Shown piece by piece: positions 1 to 8,028 of a DNA stretch of 64,000 bases; the stretch's first letter is position 1, and each line of letters opens with the position of its first letter. The DNA is from Actinoallomurus sp963799975. Lineage in GTDB: Bacteria > Actinomycetota > Actinomycetes > Streptosporangiales > Streptosporangiaceae. Where the stretch lies: the NCBI GenBank assembly GCA_963799975.1, contig CAWCZF010000006.1, positions 3,906,001-3,970,000 of the forward strand, read 5' to 3'. The translations under genes and the position numbers were made by a program. The notes below the pieces were generated by a model. It ran no database searches, was not told the DNA's origin, and worked only from the letters and a program-made list of their open reading frames with translations.

Positions 1-411
1 CCAGGTGCCGCGCGCGAGGCTCGCGTCCATTCGCCGCCACATCTCGCGGGTCGGGATGACGTCCATGACGGCGAGCCGCTCGACGTCGGCCGGGTGGTCG
101 AGCGCCCACCGGTGCGCGACGCGCGCGCCACGGTCGTGCCCGACCACGGCCGCCCTCTCATGGCCGAGCGCGCGCAGCAGCCGGTGGAGATCCTCGGCCT
201 TGGTGCGCTTGTCGTGACCATCCCTTGGCATCGCGCTGCGGCCGTATCCGCGCAGGTCGGGGACGATGACGGTGTACGCGCGGCTGAGCGGGCGAACGAG
301 GTGGCGCCAGCAGTGCCCGGTCTGCGGCCAGCCGTGCAGCAGGACGAGAGGCGGCCCGTCGCCCTCCTGGCGGTAGTACATCCGGATCCCGTTGACCGTG
401 GCGATCGGCAT
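1..411 (-). CDS. alpha/beta hydrolase (partial, 3' end outside window)
   Basis: I translated the minus strand from the ATG at 411; the frame is open to the window edge, so only about 137 N-terminal residues are present. They show the alpha/beta-hydrolase fold: an HGWPQ oxyanion-hole strand near residue 32, a DLRGYGRS motif near 58, and the nucleophile elbow V-G-H-D-R-G near 95, where Asp takes the nucleophile place. Asp at the elbow is typical of epoxide hydrolases and haloalkane/haloacetate dehalogenases, so one of those activities is likely. It is cytoplasmic, with no signal peptide. It is divergent from the CGNR regulator with only 52 bp between, so that regulator may control it. The substrate cannot be told, and the catalytic His lies outside the window. 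Confidence 0.8.
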   Translation of the reverse strand, partial: MPIATVNGIRMYYRQEGDGPPLVLLHGWPQTGHCWRHLVRPLSRAYTVIVPDLRGYGRSAMPRDGHDKRTKAEDLHRLLRALGHERAAVVGHDRGARVAHRWALDHPADVERLAVMDVIPTREMWRRMDASLARGTW

Positions 412-428
412 GTTCCTAACTCCCTTAG

Positions 429-452
429 ACGGTTATATCCAAGCCTAACCGT
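429..452. promoter_or_regulatory. inverted repeat, candidate operator of the CGNR regulator
   Basis: Perfect 7-bp arms ACGGTTA (429-435) and TAACCGT (446-452) with a 10-bp spacer lie in the 52-bp divergent gap between the hydrolase and the CGNR gene. The right arm abuts the TATGAT -10 element (452-457) of the CGNR gene. Autoregulation plus control of the hydrolase is my inference. Confidence 0.45.
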
Positions 453-463
453 ATGATGGGGTT

Positions 464-1054
464 ATGGGCGACTGGGTGTGGGACGGCGGGCGGCCGAGCC
501 TCGACCTGCTGAACACGGTGCGCGACCGCGTGAACCGTCCTCGGGACACGCTGCGCACCCCGGCCGACCTGTCCGCCTGGCTGGCCGAGGCGGGCCTGCC
601 TGCCGGGCCCGGCGCCGGGCCGGACGCCCTGGCGGCGGCGCGCAGACTGCGTGCCGCGATCGACGCCCTGGCGTTTCCCGGCACGGCGGCGGACGGCCTG
701 GCGTCGGACGTCTGGCCGCCCGGGACCGGGGCCGGGCCGGACGCCTTGGCGGCGGACGTCGCCGTGTCGGTGGTCAACGCGGCGGCGGCGGACGCGCCGC
801 CCGGGCCGCGGCTGACCCTGTCCGGCGGCCATCCGGTGGCCCTAACGCCGGAGCCGTCGCCGGCGAGCGCCCTCGGCCTGGTCGCGGTGGACACGATCGA
901 CCTGCTGACCGGCCACGAACGGCTTCGCGTGTGCGCGGCGGGCGACTGCGGCATCCGCTTCGCCGACCGCTCCCCCGCGCGCAACCGCCAGTGGTGCTCG
1001 ATGCGCCGCTGCGGCAACCGCACGAAGGCCCGCCGCCACTACGCGCGCTCCTGA
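464..1054 (+). CDS. CGNR zinc-finger / ABATE-domain transcriptional regulator
   Basis: 196 residues. The N-terminal half has the ABATE-type stretch GRPSLDLLNTVRDR. The last 45 residues hold a zinc finger, C-A-A-G-D-C then C-S-M-R-R-C-G-N-R, with the name-giving CGNR box followed by the usual basic tail. These proteins are actinobacterial regulators of stress or catabolic genes. The TATGAT hexamer at 452-457 lies 6 nt before the ATG and there is no Shine-Dalgarno, so the mRNA is probably leaderless. An oddity is an internal repeat, G-x-G-P-D-A-L-A-A at about residues 48 and 89, inside an Ala/Gly-rich low-complexity middle. The divergent hydrolase is the likely target. Confidence 0.85.
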   Translation: MGDWVWDGGRPSLDLLNTVRDRVNRPRDTLRTPADLSAWLAEAGLPAGPGAGPDALAAARRLRAAIDALAFPGTAADGLASDVWPPGTGAGPDALAADVAVSVVNAAAADAPPGPRLTLSGGHPVALTPEPSPASALGLVAVDTIDLLTGHERLRVCAAGDCGIRFADRSPARNRQWCSMRRCGNRTKARRHYARS

Positions 1055-1066
1055 CGCGTCGCCGCC

Positions 1067-1426
1067 TCAGATCGGCGGCACGCGTTCCCGTCGCATCCGC
1101 GGCTGGCGGGAGTCGCGCTCGGTGAGCCGTTCCCACGCGGCGTCGCGCTGTGCCTCCAGCTCACGTACGCGCCGTTCGAGCGCGACGATGTGCCGGATCG
1201 CCGCGAGCGTGATGCCCTCCTGGGCCAGCTGGATGACCCGGCGGATCCGGCCGATCTCGTGATGGGAGTAGCGCCGGTGCCCGCCGGGCGTGCGGCTGGG
1301 CCGCACCACCTCGAAGCTGTCGAGGCGATGCAGGAACCTGGGTCGGGTGCGGAGGATCTGGGCGGCTTGACCGACCGAGTAGCGCGGCCGGTGCTCTTCG
1401 TCATTGAGGACCATGGCGCGAGACAT
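1067..1426 (-). CDS. MerR-family transcriptional regulator
   Basis: 119 residues from the ATG at 1426; a second ATG lies at 1414. The N-terminal winged helix reads YSVGQAAQILRTRPRFLHR, followed by the wing motif RTPGGHRRYSHHEIGRIRR characteristic of MerR proteins. The region after residue 70 (EGITLAAIRHIVALERRVRELEA) is the dimerisation coiled coil. No Cys or other effector domain follows, so the ligand is unknown and it may be a short HspR- or TipA-N-like regulator. It is convergent with the CGNR gene (12-bp gap) and divergent from the NACHT gene (153-bp gap), which it may regulate. The Arg/Pro-rich last ten residues look unstructured. Confidence 0.85.
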   Translation of the reverse strand: MSRAMVLNDEEHRPRYSVGQAAQILRTRPRFLHRLDSFEVVRPSRTPGGHRRYSHHEIGRIRRVIQLAQEGITLAAIRHIVALERRVRELEAQRDAAWERLTERDSRQPRMRRERVPPI

Positions 1427-1579
1427 CGCAGCATGATCGGTCAACCGGCACGATCGCCACACGCCCGTGGTTGTGAGCTCTTTAACCTTGTCGGCCAGGT
1501 GGCGGACCGCCGGCCCGCACGCGTGCCGGTCACCGGCCGGATCCCATGCGCCGGTAAAGGCGCACGGTGATAATGAGCC

Positions 1580-4150
1580 ATGCGCGTATGGCTCACAACG
1601 CACGGCCCGTGGATCGCCGCTTCCGCGGTCGCCGCCGCTGCTGCCACTGGCGCGTTTCTGGCTTTGCGTTACCGGGGAATTCAGTACGCCGATTCGGCCG
1701 CTTCGGTATTCGGCGGCGTGGTCGTCGTCGCCGGCCTGCTCGTCTGGGCCAAACGCGCGACCACGGCGCGCCGTACGGCGGCGCGGTCCACGCCGGAACA
1801 ACTGCGCCAGGCGCAGGGAATGCTCGCCAACCTGGTGTTACGCGACTGGCAGCAGGAGATCAGGGCCCGCGGACTCGCCAATCCCGAACCCCTCGCCGTG
1901 CGCTGGAACCTCACCGAACTCCCGGTCACCAGGACCAATGACGTTCCGGCGCGTACCGGCGGACTGCTGGCGCTGCTCAAACGCGGTCAGCCCCGGTTCA
2001 GCGGCCGGACCGACCGGATCGAGGCGATGGTCGAGCAGTTCCGGCGACTGCCCCGGCAGCGACTCGTGATCCTCGGCTCGGCGGGCATGGGCAAGACGAC
2101 GCTCGCCGTCCTGCTCGTACGCGAACTCCTCCGGAGCCGCGAGGACGCCGCGCCGGTCCCGGTCCTGGTCTCGCTCTCCTCCTGGGATCCCGATCGGACC
2201 GACTTCGCCGACTGGCTGACGAACCGGCTGGAGGAGACCTATCCGGCCCTGCGCGCCGCCGACTTCGGCCCTGGGGTGACCAGGTCCCTGGTCGAGCTCG
2301 GGCGGCTGATCCCGGTCCTCGACGGCCTGGACGAACTGCCCGCCGACGTACGGCCGCGTGCCGTGGCCGGGCTGAACGCCGCTGTCGCCGCCTCGGACCC
2401 GCTGATCCTGACCTGCCGGACCGCCGAATACCAGGAGATGGTCGCGCACCCGTACGGGCACGCGCTGACGAGCGGAGCGGTGATCGAACCGGCGTCGCTC
2501 AGCCCCGACGACGTGGCCGCCTACGTCGCCGACCGGCTGCCGCCGGGTATCGGCGGAAGCTGGCCTGCGCTGATCTCCCGCATCCGGACCGACCGGACCG
2601 GCGCGCTGTCGCGAGCGATGGAGACGCCGCTGGCGGTCGCGCTGTTGAGCAAGGTCCACGTCGAGACCAGGACCGACCCGGCGCCGCTGCTCGACCCGGC
2701 GTGCTTCCCCGACGTCGAGAGCGTCACCGACCACCTCTTCGATCACCTGATCGAGGCCGCGATCGACACGAACCGGCCGGCCGCCAACGCCCGCAGGGGG
2801 CGGCGGCGCTGGAATCCGGCGCGCACCCGGCGATGGCTCTCGTTCCTCGCCCGCGACCTCGACGCCAAGCAGAGCACCGACCTGACCTGGTGGACCCTGC
2901 GCGACGCGATACCGCTCTGGCTGCTCCGTCTCGCCGTCGGCCTGGGCATCGCCCTGCCGTGCTGGCTGATGACGCAGGGGGCCGATTCGGCGGACCCGCT
3001 CATACCCTTCACCTTCGGTGTGCTCGGCGGCGTCCTGGTCGACGACATCCGTGCGCCGGCCGGGCCGACGCGCGCACGGCTGCGTGCCCTCACCCCCAGC
3101 GCCCTGGCAGCAACGGCATGCGGTTTGATCCTCATGGCGAGCCTCCCCGCAGCCGACGACGTGGGCACGAGGATGCGGCTGAGCGTCATCCTGGGAGTCC
3201 TGTTCGGGCTCAGCGTCCACCTTCTGAGTCGTGGGGCGGCCATCCGCGACCGGGCACAGCGTCGCGGTGCCCTTCGCCGAGGGCTTGCCGCCGATGCTCT
3301 CCTCGGCGTTCTGGTGATCGGGCTGCTCACCATCGACACCACCGGCTCCTTCGTGCCAGGCCTGTACGGCATGGCGTTCGCCGCGGCGTTCGCGGTCCAG
3401 CGATTTGCCCACGCTCGGCCGATGAACCGCTTCGGCGCTCGCATCGCGACCTCGGTGGCGGTCGGCATCACGTTCGGCCTGTCAGCGGGACGGGTGTCAG
3501 GTCTTTATTTCGGCATGCTCATCGGGCTTCTGGCCGGTCTGTTGAAGATCTTTGGCAATGAGCCGAGATTCGTCGATGTACGGGTGGCCGGCAGAGTCGG
3601 GTCATTGATCAGAAAAAGCCTCGTCGGAGTCTCGTTCGGCGTCGCGACAGGAGCGACTGCCGCAGTGACCTTCGCTTCGCCCATCCCCGACTCACGGTTG
3701 GAACTTCTCGAACTGTTGTGGCTGGGAGCCTATTTCGGCCTGGCGCTCGGGTTCCTGGAATGGGCGGGCAGACCTCTCAGGAGCGAGCGACCGCAGACCG
3801 CGAGACTGAGCCTGGGCAAAGATCTGAGGTTCACCCTGCTGAAAGCCTCGCTGGTGGTCGCTGCGATGATCTTGGCGAGACTCTCAGGGCCCCATGGCAG
3901 CGATCCCGCCTGGGTCTTCGATGGCCTGGGCTTCTTCTCCGGCGCGGGAGTGCTGGTCGGGGCGGTGAGTGCGGGCACGCTCTACCTGGTCACCGTCCTG
4001 CACCTCACGCTCTGGCGCAGGACGCCGTGGCGGCTGATGCGGTTCCTGGACGACGCGCACGAGCTGGGGCTGCTGCGCCGGGTTGGTCCCGTTTACCAGT
4101 TCCGGCACGTCAGTTTCCAGCGGTACCTCGCGCGTACGAGCCGACGCTGA
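1580..4150 (+). CDS. membrane-anchored NACHT NTPase (NLR-like STAND protein)
   Basis: 856 residues. Two N-terminal membrane segments (about 10-30 and 40-57) are followed by a linker and a NACHT P-loop NTPase: Walker A GSAGMGKTT at 166-174 and Walker B LIPVLDGLDEL at about 243-253, then DNA-free helical NACHT-associated sequence to about 440. From about 445 to 825 there are ten or more hydrophobic helices. The protein ends with FRHVSFQRYLARTSRR, a C-terminal signature I recognise from actinomycete NACHT proteins. STAND NTPases act as ligand-triggered switches, and several bacterial NACHT proteins defend against phage. A membrane-perturbing effector is plausible here but not shown. The GATAAT hexamer 5 nt before the ATG suggests a leaderless mRNA. 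Divergent from a MerR regulator. Confidence 0.85.
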   Translation: MRVWLTTHGPWIAASAVAAAAATGAFLALRYRGIQYADSAASVFGGVVVVAGLLVWAKRATTARRTAARSTPEQLRQAQGMLANLVLRDWQQEIRARGLANPEPLAVRWNLTELPVTRTNDVPARTGGLLALLKRGQPRFSGRTDRIEAMVEQFRRLPRQRLVILGSAGMGKTTLAVLLVRELLRSREDAAPVPVLVSLSSWDPDRTDFADWLTNRLEETYPALRAADFGPGVTRSLVELGRLIPVLDGLDELPADVRPRAVAGLNAAVAASDPLILTCRTAEYQEMVAHPYGHALTSGAVIEPASLSPDDVAAYVADRLPPGIGGSWPALISRIRTDRTGALSRAMETPLAVALLSKVHVETRTDPAPLLDPACFPDVESVTDHLFDHLIEAAIDTNRPAANARRGRRRWNPARTRRWLSFLARDLDAKQSTDLTWWTLRDAIPLWLLRLAVGLGIALPCWLMTQGADSADPLIPFTFGVLGGVLVDDIRAPAGPTRARLRALTPSALAATACGLILMASLPAADDVGTRMRLSVILGVLFGLSVHLLSRGAAIRDRAQRRGALRRGLAADALLGVLVIGLLTIDTTGSFVPGLYGMAFAAAFAVQRFAHARPMNRFGARIATSVAVGITFGLSAGRVSGLYFGMLIGLLAGLLKIFGNEPRFVDVRVAGRVGSLIRKSLVGVSFGVATGATAAVTFASPIPDSRLELLELLWLGAYFGLALGFLEWAGRPLRSERPQTARLSLGKDLRFTLLKASLVVAAMILARLSGPHGSDPAWVFDGLGFFSGAGVLVGAVSAGTLYLVTVLHLTLWRRTPWRLMRFLDDAHELGLLRRVGPVYQFRHVSFQRYLARTSRR

Positions 4151-4160
4151 GCGTGGCCCC

Positions 4161-4166
4161 TACGAT
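4161..4166 (+). promoter_or_regulatory. -10 hexamer TACGAT, decides the start of the next gene
   Basis: TACGAT sits 7 nt before the ATG at 4174 and overlaps the other possible ATG at 4165, favouring 4174 as a leaderless start. Confidence 0.4.
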
Positions 4167-4173
4167 GTGGCGG

Positions 4174-4773
4174 ATGAGTACCCCAGGCCGGGACGAGCCG
4201 GCGCCCGCGACGTACGTGGCGCGGTTTCCGCGGCTCCAGCCGGCCTTGATGATCGCGTTCGGGGTCCTGCTGCCCGCCAGGGTCTTCTGGGCGGCGCTGA
4301 CCGACCGGTCCGCCGCGAACCTCGTGTACGCGCTGCTCGGGCTGCTGGTCCTGGGCACCCTCCCCTGGCTCGGCCTCACGCGCCTGCGCCAGGGCGCCAA
4401 GAACGGCTGGGTCGCGCTGTCCGCCGGCCCCGACGGTGTCTCCTTCGCCCGCGAGTCCGGCGGCCCGGTCCACTTCCGCTGGGAGGAGATCGACGCGTTC
4501 GTGCTCTTCTCCCGGCGTACGGGATCGGCGCGCGGCGTCGTCCGGTGCGTCGGGGTGCGCCTGCGCCCGGCCGACTCCGAGGTCGCGGGCGAGCCGCCTC
4601 GCGCGGCCGGTACGGCGGTCGACTTCCACACCGAGGCACGCGGCTGGGGCTTCACGCGCACGCGCCTGAAGGAGGCGGTCCACACGTACGCCCCTGACGT
4701 GCGGGTGGCCGAACACCCCTCGACCGACTACGAAAGCCTGGTCGGCAGCGGCGACGCGGGTTCACGGTCGTGA
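4174..4773 (+). CDS. PH-like domain membrane protein
   Basis: 199 residues, function unknown. Two adjacent hydrophobic segments (about 24-43 and 48-67) form a hairpin anchor. The following 130 residues have the beta-rich pattern of bacterial PH-like proteins: W-V-A-L-S-A-G-P-D-G-V near 80 and F-R-W-E-E-I-D-A-F-V near 103, the usual conversion-of-local-structure motif where a strand meets the membrane side. The start at 4174 is chosen because of the TACGAT hexamer; 4165 would add three residues. It follows the NACHT gene by 23 bp but has its own promoter-like hexamer. It is convergent with the thiolase across a hairpin. Confidence 0.7.
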   Translation: MSTPGRDEPAPATYVARFPRLQPALMIAFGVLLPARVFWAALTDRSAANLVYALLGLLVLGTLPWLGLTRLRQGAKNGWVALSAGPDGVSFARESGGPVHFRWEEIDAFVLFSRRTGSARGVVRCVGVRLRPADSEVAGEPPRAAGTAVDFHTEARGWGFTRTRLKEAVHTYAPDVRVAEHPSTDYESLVGSGDAGSRS

Positions 4774-4807
4774 CGGTGCCCCCGGCCCGGCCGGGCAAGG
4801 GGCACCG
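4774..4807. terminator. bidirectional hairpin terminator
   Basis: CGGTGCCCC (4774-4782) pairs with GGGGCACCG (4799-4807); the loop itself can fold. It lies between two convergent genes, directly after the stop at 4773. No T-run, as is common in actinomycetes. Confidence 0.6.
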
Positions 4808-4822
4808 CACGACGCGACGCGC

Positions 4823-5968
4823 CTACACGCGCTCGATGATCGTGGCGTTGGCCTGGCCGCCGCCCTCGCACATCGTCTGCAGCCCGTAGCGGCCGCCCGT
4901 ACGCTCCAGCTCGTGCAGCAGCTTGGTCATCAGGATCGAGCCGGTGGCGCCCAGCGGGTGCCCGAGCGCGATGGCGCCGCCGTTCGGGTTGGTCTTCTCC
5001 AGTGACGCGCCGGTCTCCTTGGCCCAGGCAAGCGGCACCGGCGCGAACGCCTCGTTGACCTCGAACACGTCGATGTCCTCGATCGACAGGCCGCTGCGGC
5101 GCAGGGCCTTCTCGGTCGCCGGGATCGGGCCGGTCAGCATGTAGACCGGGTCCGAGCCCTCCACGACGAGCGAGCGGATGCGCGCCCGCGGCGTCAGGCC
5201 GTGCTCGCGTACCGCCTCCTCCGAGGCGATCAGCAGCGCGCCCGCGCCGACGGAGATCTGCGAGGCCACCGCCGCGGTGAGCTCCCAGCCCTCGCGCAGC
5301 GCGTCCAGGCCGGCCATCTTCTCCAGCGTGGTGTCCGGCCGCGCGCCCTCGTCCTTGGTCACGCCCGAGACCGGTGCGATCTCCCGGTCGAAGTAGCCCG
5401 ACTCGATCGCGTTCACCGCGCGCCGGTGGCTCTCCAGGGCGAACTGCTCCAGGTCGCCGCGCTTGAATCCCCACTTCTCGCACATGAGCTGCGCGCCGCG
5501 GAACTGGGAGATCTCCTGGTCGCCGTAGCGCGCGGCCCAGCCCTCGCCGTACGGGAAGGGCATGCCCTTCTCCAGCGCCATCACGACGTTGGAGCCCATC
5601 GGCACCATGGCCATGTTCTCCACGCCGGAGGCCACGACGAGGTCCTGGGTGCCCGAGAGCACGCCCTGCGCGGCGAAGTGGATCGCCTGCTGCGACGAGC
5701 CGCACTGCCGGTCGATGGTCACGCCCGGGACCCGCTCGGGCAGGCCGGCCGACAGCCAGGCCGTACGCGCGATGTCGAGGGACTGCGGGCCGACCTGCAT
5801 GACGCAGCCCATGATCACGTCGTCGACCGCTTCGGGGTCCACGCCCGTGCGCTCGACGAGCTCCTTCAGCACGTGCGCGGCCAGGTCGGCCGGATGCGCG
5901 GCCGCCAGTGCGCCCTTCTTCGTGCCCACGGGGGTACGGACCGCGCCGACGATGTACGCCTCGGCCAC
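4823..5968 (-). CDS. acetyl-CoA C-acyltransferase (thiolase)
   Basis: 381 residues from the GTG at 5968, chosen because GGAGG lies 4 nt upstream; the longer ATG frame (5995) has no such site. Thiolases cleave 3-ketoacyl-CoA in beta-oxidation or condense acetyl-CoA. The nucleophilic Cys lies in D-R-Q-C-G-S-S-Q-Q near residue 85, the His in G-G-A-I-A-L-G-H-P-L-G-A-T-G, and the second Cys in M-C-E-G-G-G near the C-terminus, so all catalytic residues are present. The N-terminal VGAVRTPVGTKKG and the Q after GSS resemble the degradative steroid/fatty-acid branch (FadA5/6-like). It stands alone, with a palindrome in its promoter, so a TetR-type lipid regulator encoded elsewhere is likely. Divergent from soxR. 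Confidence 0.92.
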   Translation of the reverse strand: MAEAYIVGAVRTPVGTKKGALAAAHPADLAAHVLKELVERTGVDPEAVDDVIMGCVMQVGPQSLDIARTAWLSAGLPERVPGVTIDRQCGSSQQAIHFAAQGVLSGTQDLVVASGVENMAMVPMGSNVVMALEKGMPFPYGEGWAARYGDQEISQFRGAQLMCEKWGFKRGDLEQFALESHRRAVNAIESGYFDREIAPVSGVTKDEGARPDTTLEKMAGLDALREGWELTAAVASQISVGAGALLIASEEAVREHGLTPRARIRSLVVEGSDPVYMLTGPIPATEKALRRSGLSIEDIDVFEVNEAFAPVPLAWAKETGASLEKTNPNGGAIALGHPLGATGSILMTKLLHELERTGGRYGLQTMCEGGGQANATIIERV

Positions 5969-5996
5969 GACGCCTCCAAATTCTCTTGTCGTCAAT

Positions 5997-6013
5997 ACCG
6001 AACACTATTCGGT
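5997..6013. promoter_or_regulatory. 17-bp palindromic operator candidate upstream of the thiolase
   Basis: ACCGAA (5997-6002) and TTCGGT (6008-6013) with 5-bp spacer cacta, 28 bp upstream of the thiolase GTG. The size and symmetry fit a TetR-family repressor site; no TetR gene is adjacent. Confidence 0.5.
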
Positions 6014-6076
6014 CAGTACGAGGTTACCTCGCCTGGCCACCTCGTTCATGTGACCCTGCTCTCCCTGCGGCGGCAA

Positions 6077-6094
6077 CCTCGACCAATGCTGAGG
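6077..6094. promoter_or_regulatory. SoxR box
   Basis: CCTC-N10-GAGG, 18 bp, has exactly the spacing of the SoxR operator; the dyad extends to AACCTC (6075-6080) / GAGGTT (6091-6096). It abuts the TAGCCT hexamer at 6097-6102, 6 nt before the soxR ATG. Autoregulation is the simplest reading. Confidence 0.6.
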
Positions 6095-6108
6095 TTTAGC
6101 CTGGACGC

Positions 6109-6579
6109 ATGGAGCAACCGCCCTGGGACGCACGCGAGCTGACCGTCGGCCAGGTGTCCGCGCGCAGCGGTGTCGCCGTCTCGGCCCTGCACTTCTATGA
6201 GCGTAAGGGACTGATCCACAGCCGGCGTACGGCGGGCAACCAGCGCCGCTATCCGCGCGACGTGCTCCGCCGCGTCGCCTTCATCCGGGTGTCGCAGCGC
6301 GTCGGCATCCCGCTGGGCGACATCCGCGACGCCCTGGCCGAGCTGCCGCGCGAGCGCACGCCCACGCCGGATGACTGGGCACGCCTGTCGTCCGCCTGGC
6401 GCGGTGAGCTGGACGCGCGGATCGCCCAGTTGCAGCGGCTCCGCGACGACCTCACCGGATGCATCGGGTGCGGTTGCCTGTCGCTGCACCAGTGCCGGCT
6501 GTCCAACCCGAGCGACCGCCTCAGCGCGCGTGGCCCGGGCCCGCACCGCCTGCTCACCGGCGAGCCGCCGGCCTCCTGA
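6109..6579 (+). CDS. soxR: redox-sensitive MerR-family regulator SoxR
   Basis: 156 residues. The winged helix LTVGQVSARSGVAVSALHF is followed by the wing and a dimerisation helix. The [2Fe-2S] cluster site C-I-G-C-G-C-L-S-L-H-Q-C (C-x2-C-x-C-x5-C) is complete at about residues 121-132, which identifies SoxR rather than another MerR protein. In actinomycetes SoxR senses redox-cycling metabolites such as phenazines and quinones and turns on a small set of oxidoreductase or pump genes. TAGCCT 6 nt before the ATG suggests a leaderless mRNA, and a SoxR-box-like dyad lies just upstream. The only neighbour sharing this region is the divergent thiolase. Confidence 0.93.
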   Translation: MEQPPWDARELTVGQVSARSGVAVSALHFYERKGLIHSRRTAGNQRRYPRDVLRRVAFIRVSQRVGIPLGDIRDALAELPRERTPTPDDWARLSSAWRGELDARIAQLQRLRDDLTGCIGCGCLSLHQCRLSNPSDRLSARGPGPHRLLTGEPPAS

Positions 6580-6589
6580 GCGCGGCGGG

Positions 6590-7003
6590 CTACGCTCGCC
6601 CTGGCCGGCCTCGCCGCCGCCCGTGCTGATGCCGGAGCCGGTTGCCGCCGTGCAGGTGCCGCACCACGAGCAGGACGACGAGCCAGCCGGGGAACGCCAG
6701 GAACACGTGGCCCGCGATCCCCGCGCCCGCGACGATGGCCACGGCGGCGATCACGCCGGCCACCGCGATCAACCGCATCCGGGTCGTGGACCACGCGGCC
6801 GTGCCGGACTTGCTCTCGGCCGGAGCCGGGGCGGGCAGGTCCACGGTCAGCGCCCGCAGCTCGCCCATCGTCTTGGCCGCGATGGCCGTCGCGCTGCGCT
6901 CGTCGTACTCCTCCAGGGTCAACCGGCCGAGGGCGTACTGCTCGCGCAGGATGTCCGCGACCTGGTCGCGGTCACGGTCGGCGGCCCGAAGCGTGTCGTC
7001 CAT
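6590..7003 (-). CDS. DUF1707 SHOCT-like membrane protein
   Basis: 137 residues from the ATG at 7003. TCTAAT lies exactly 6 nt upstream, so this start is preferred to a GTG at 7021. Residues 3-55 carry the DUF1707 signature, LRAADRDRDQVADILRE then GRLTLEEYDER and GELRALTVDLP. Two hydrophobic helices follow (about 75-95 and 98-115) and a basic Gly/Arg/His tail. DUF1707 proteins are common in actinomycetes and their function is unknown; the domain resembles the oligomerisation module SHOCT. It is convergent with soxR with a 10-bp gap. Confidence 0.85.
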   Translation of the reverse strand: MDDTLRAADRDRDQVADILREQYALGRLTLEEYDERSATAIAAKTMGELRALTVDLPAPAPAESKSGTAAWSTTRMRLIAVAGVIAAVAIVAGAGIAGHVFLAFPGWLVVLLVVRHLHGGNRLRHQHGRRRGRPGRA

Positions 7004-7009
7004 ATCCCG

Positions 7010-7015
7010 ATTAGA
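7010..7015 (-). promoter_or_regulatory. -10 hexamer TCTAAT
   Basis: Five of six match to TATAAT, 6 nt before the ATG at 7003; decides that start over GTG 7021. Confidence 0.4.
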
Positions 7016-7081
7016 CCCCACGCGCGCCGCCGCGTCATCGGCTCGCGGGTGGTAGCGCGTCCACCCGCGGGTGGAGTCCGC

Positions 7082-7600
7082 TCAGCCGACCGGACTCGCC
7101 CTGCGGAGCACGCCCAGATGGCCGCGCAGCATCGCCAGCGCCTCACGCGCCAGCGCGGTCACCTCAGGCGCGGACCCGGTACGCGCCTCCTCCTCGGCGT
7201 CCGCGACGGCCTTCTCGTGCTGGGCGACCTCGGCGGCCACGAAGTCGCGGTCGAACCGGCCGCCCGGCTCCCTGGCCAGCCGCTGGGCCAGCGTGAACTG
7301 GTCCTGCCGCTCGGTCTCGGGCAGGTCGACGCCCAGGTCCTCGGCCACGCGGGTCACCTTGCGGTCCAGCGCGCCGTGGTCGGCGGCGAGCATGCTCCCC
7401 GCCTGCCGTACGGCGGCGGTCGCGCCCTTGCGCTCGGCCAGCCGGCCGTACTGGATGTCGGCGTGGCCGGACTGGCGGATCGCGGCCAGCCAGGCGCGGT
7501 CGCCGGGCGAGACCGTCGAGGCCGTCATGGCGACCGGACGCCCGGTGCCGCACGCGGTCAGCAGAAACGTCAGAACGGCGAGAGAGTGCGCATGACGCAT
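7082..7600 (-). CDS. DUF4142 lipoprotein
   Basis: 172 residues from the ATG at 7600, which has GAGAGGAG just upstream. The first 18 residues are a lipoprotein signal, MRHAHSLAVLTFLLTAC, with lipobox L-T-A-C-G, so it is exported and lipidated. The rest is the DUF4142 four-helix fold: DRAWLAAIRQSGHADIQ, then LAADHGALDRKV, and F-V-A-A-E-V-A-Q-H-E-K-A. The His residues spaced along the helices recall ferritin-like bundles and DUF4142 is often so described; metal binding is not proven. There is no obvious operon partner, with 60 bp to the DUF1707 gene start downstream. Confidence 0.88.
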   Translation of the reverse strand: MRHAHSLAVLTFLLTACGTGRPVAMTASTVSPGDRAWLAAIRQSGHADIQYGRLAERKGATAAVRQAGSMLAADHGALDRKVTRVAEDLGVDLPETERQDQFTLAQRLAREPGGRFDRDFVAAEVAQHEKAVADAEEEARTGSAPEVTALAREALAMLRGHLGVLRRASPVG

Positions 7601-7781
7601 CACTCCTCTCCATCCGGTGAGGTCTCTGTCACGCCGCGCCCGTACGGGACGGCGGCCTCGCTGGTACCGGCCTACCCGTACGCGGCACGGCCCACGCCGA
7701 CGGCGTAATTCGCCGCGCGCTCCCGAAACTCCCACGGTTTGGAAGTACGCTGATTCGGGTCGTAGCGGAGGAGAGAGTCTG

Positions 7782-7946
7782 TTGAGTGGTCTGGTCACGC
7801 TCGCGCTGCTGGCGATCCTAGGTGCGTTCATCGTCACCCGGCTCATGCGACGCATCGGCCTCAGCATGTCGCGCAACAGCACCTTCGGATTCATGTTCGC
7901 GTTCGTGGTCCTCGTGCTGATGCTCTGGGGCCAATCCTTCAAATAA
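7782..7946 (+). CDS. small two-helix membrane protein (54 aa)
   Basis: The TTG at 7782 is preceded by GGAGGAG (7767-7773) at 8 nt, which decides this start. The 54-residue product has two hydrophobic helices (about 3-19 and 36-51) joined by a short basic/Ser loop, RLMRRIGLSMSRNSTFGF. I do not recognise a function. The good ribosome site, the GC-rich third positions and the clean two-helix topology argue that it is real. It lies alone between the divergent DUF4142 lipoprotein and a methyltransferase. Confidence 0.65.
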   Translation: MSGLVTLALLAILGAFIVTRLMRRIGLSMSRNSTFGFMFAFVVLVLMLWGQSFK

Positions 7947-8028
7947 CGCCCCCCGACCGCGAACTCCCGGCGTACGGGACGCGTCATATCGGATGCGAAG
8001 CCCCGTCACCGCCTTGGGAGGCGACCCC

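Noticed and set aside
1838..3412. 524-codon minus-strand frame
   Set aside because: Antisense of the NACHT gene; no start site and biased composition.
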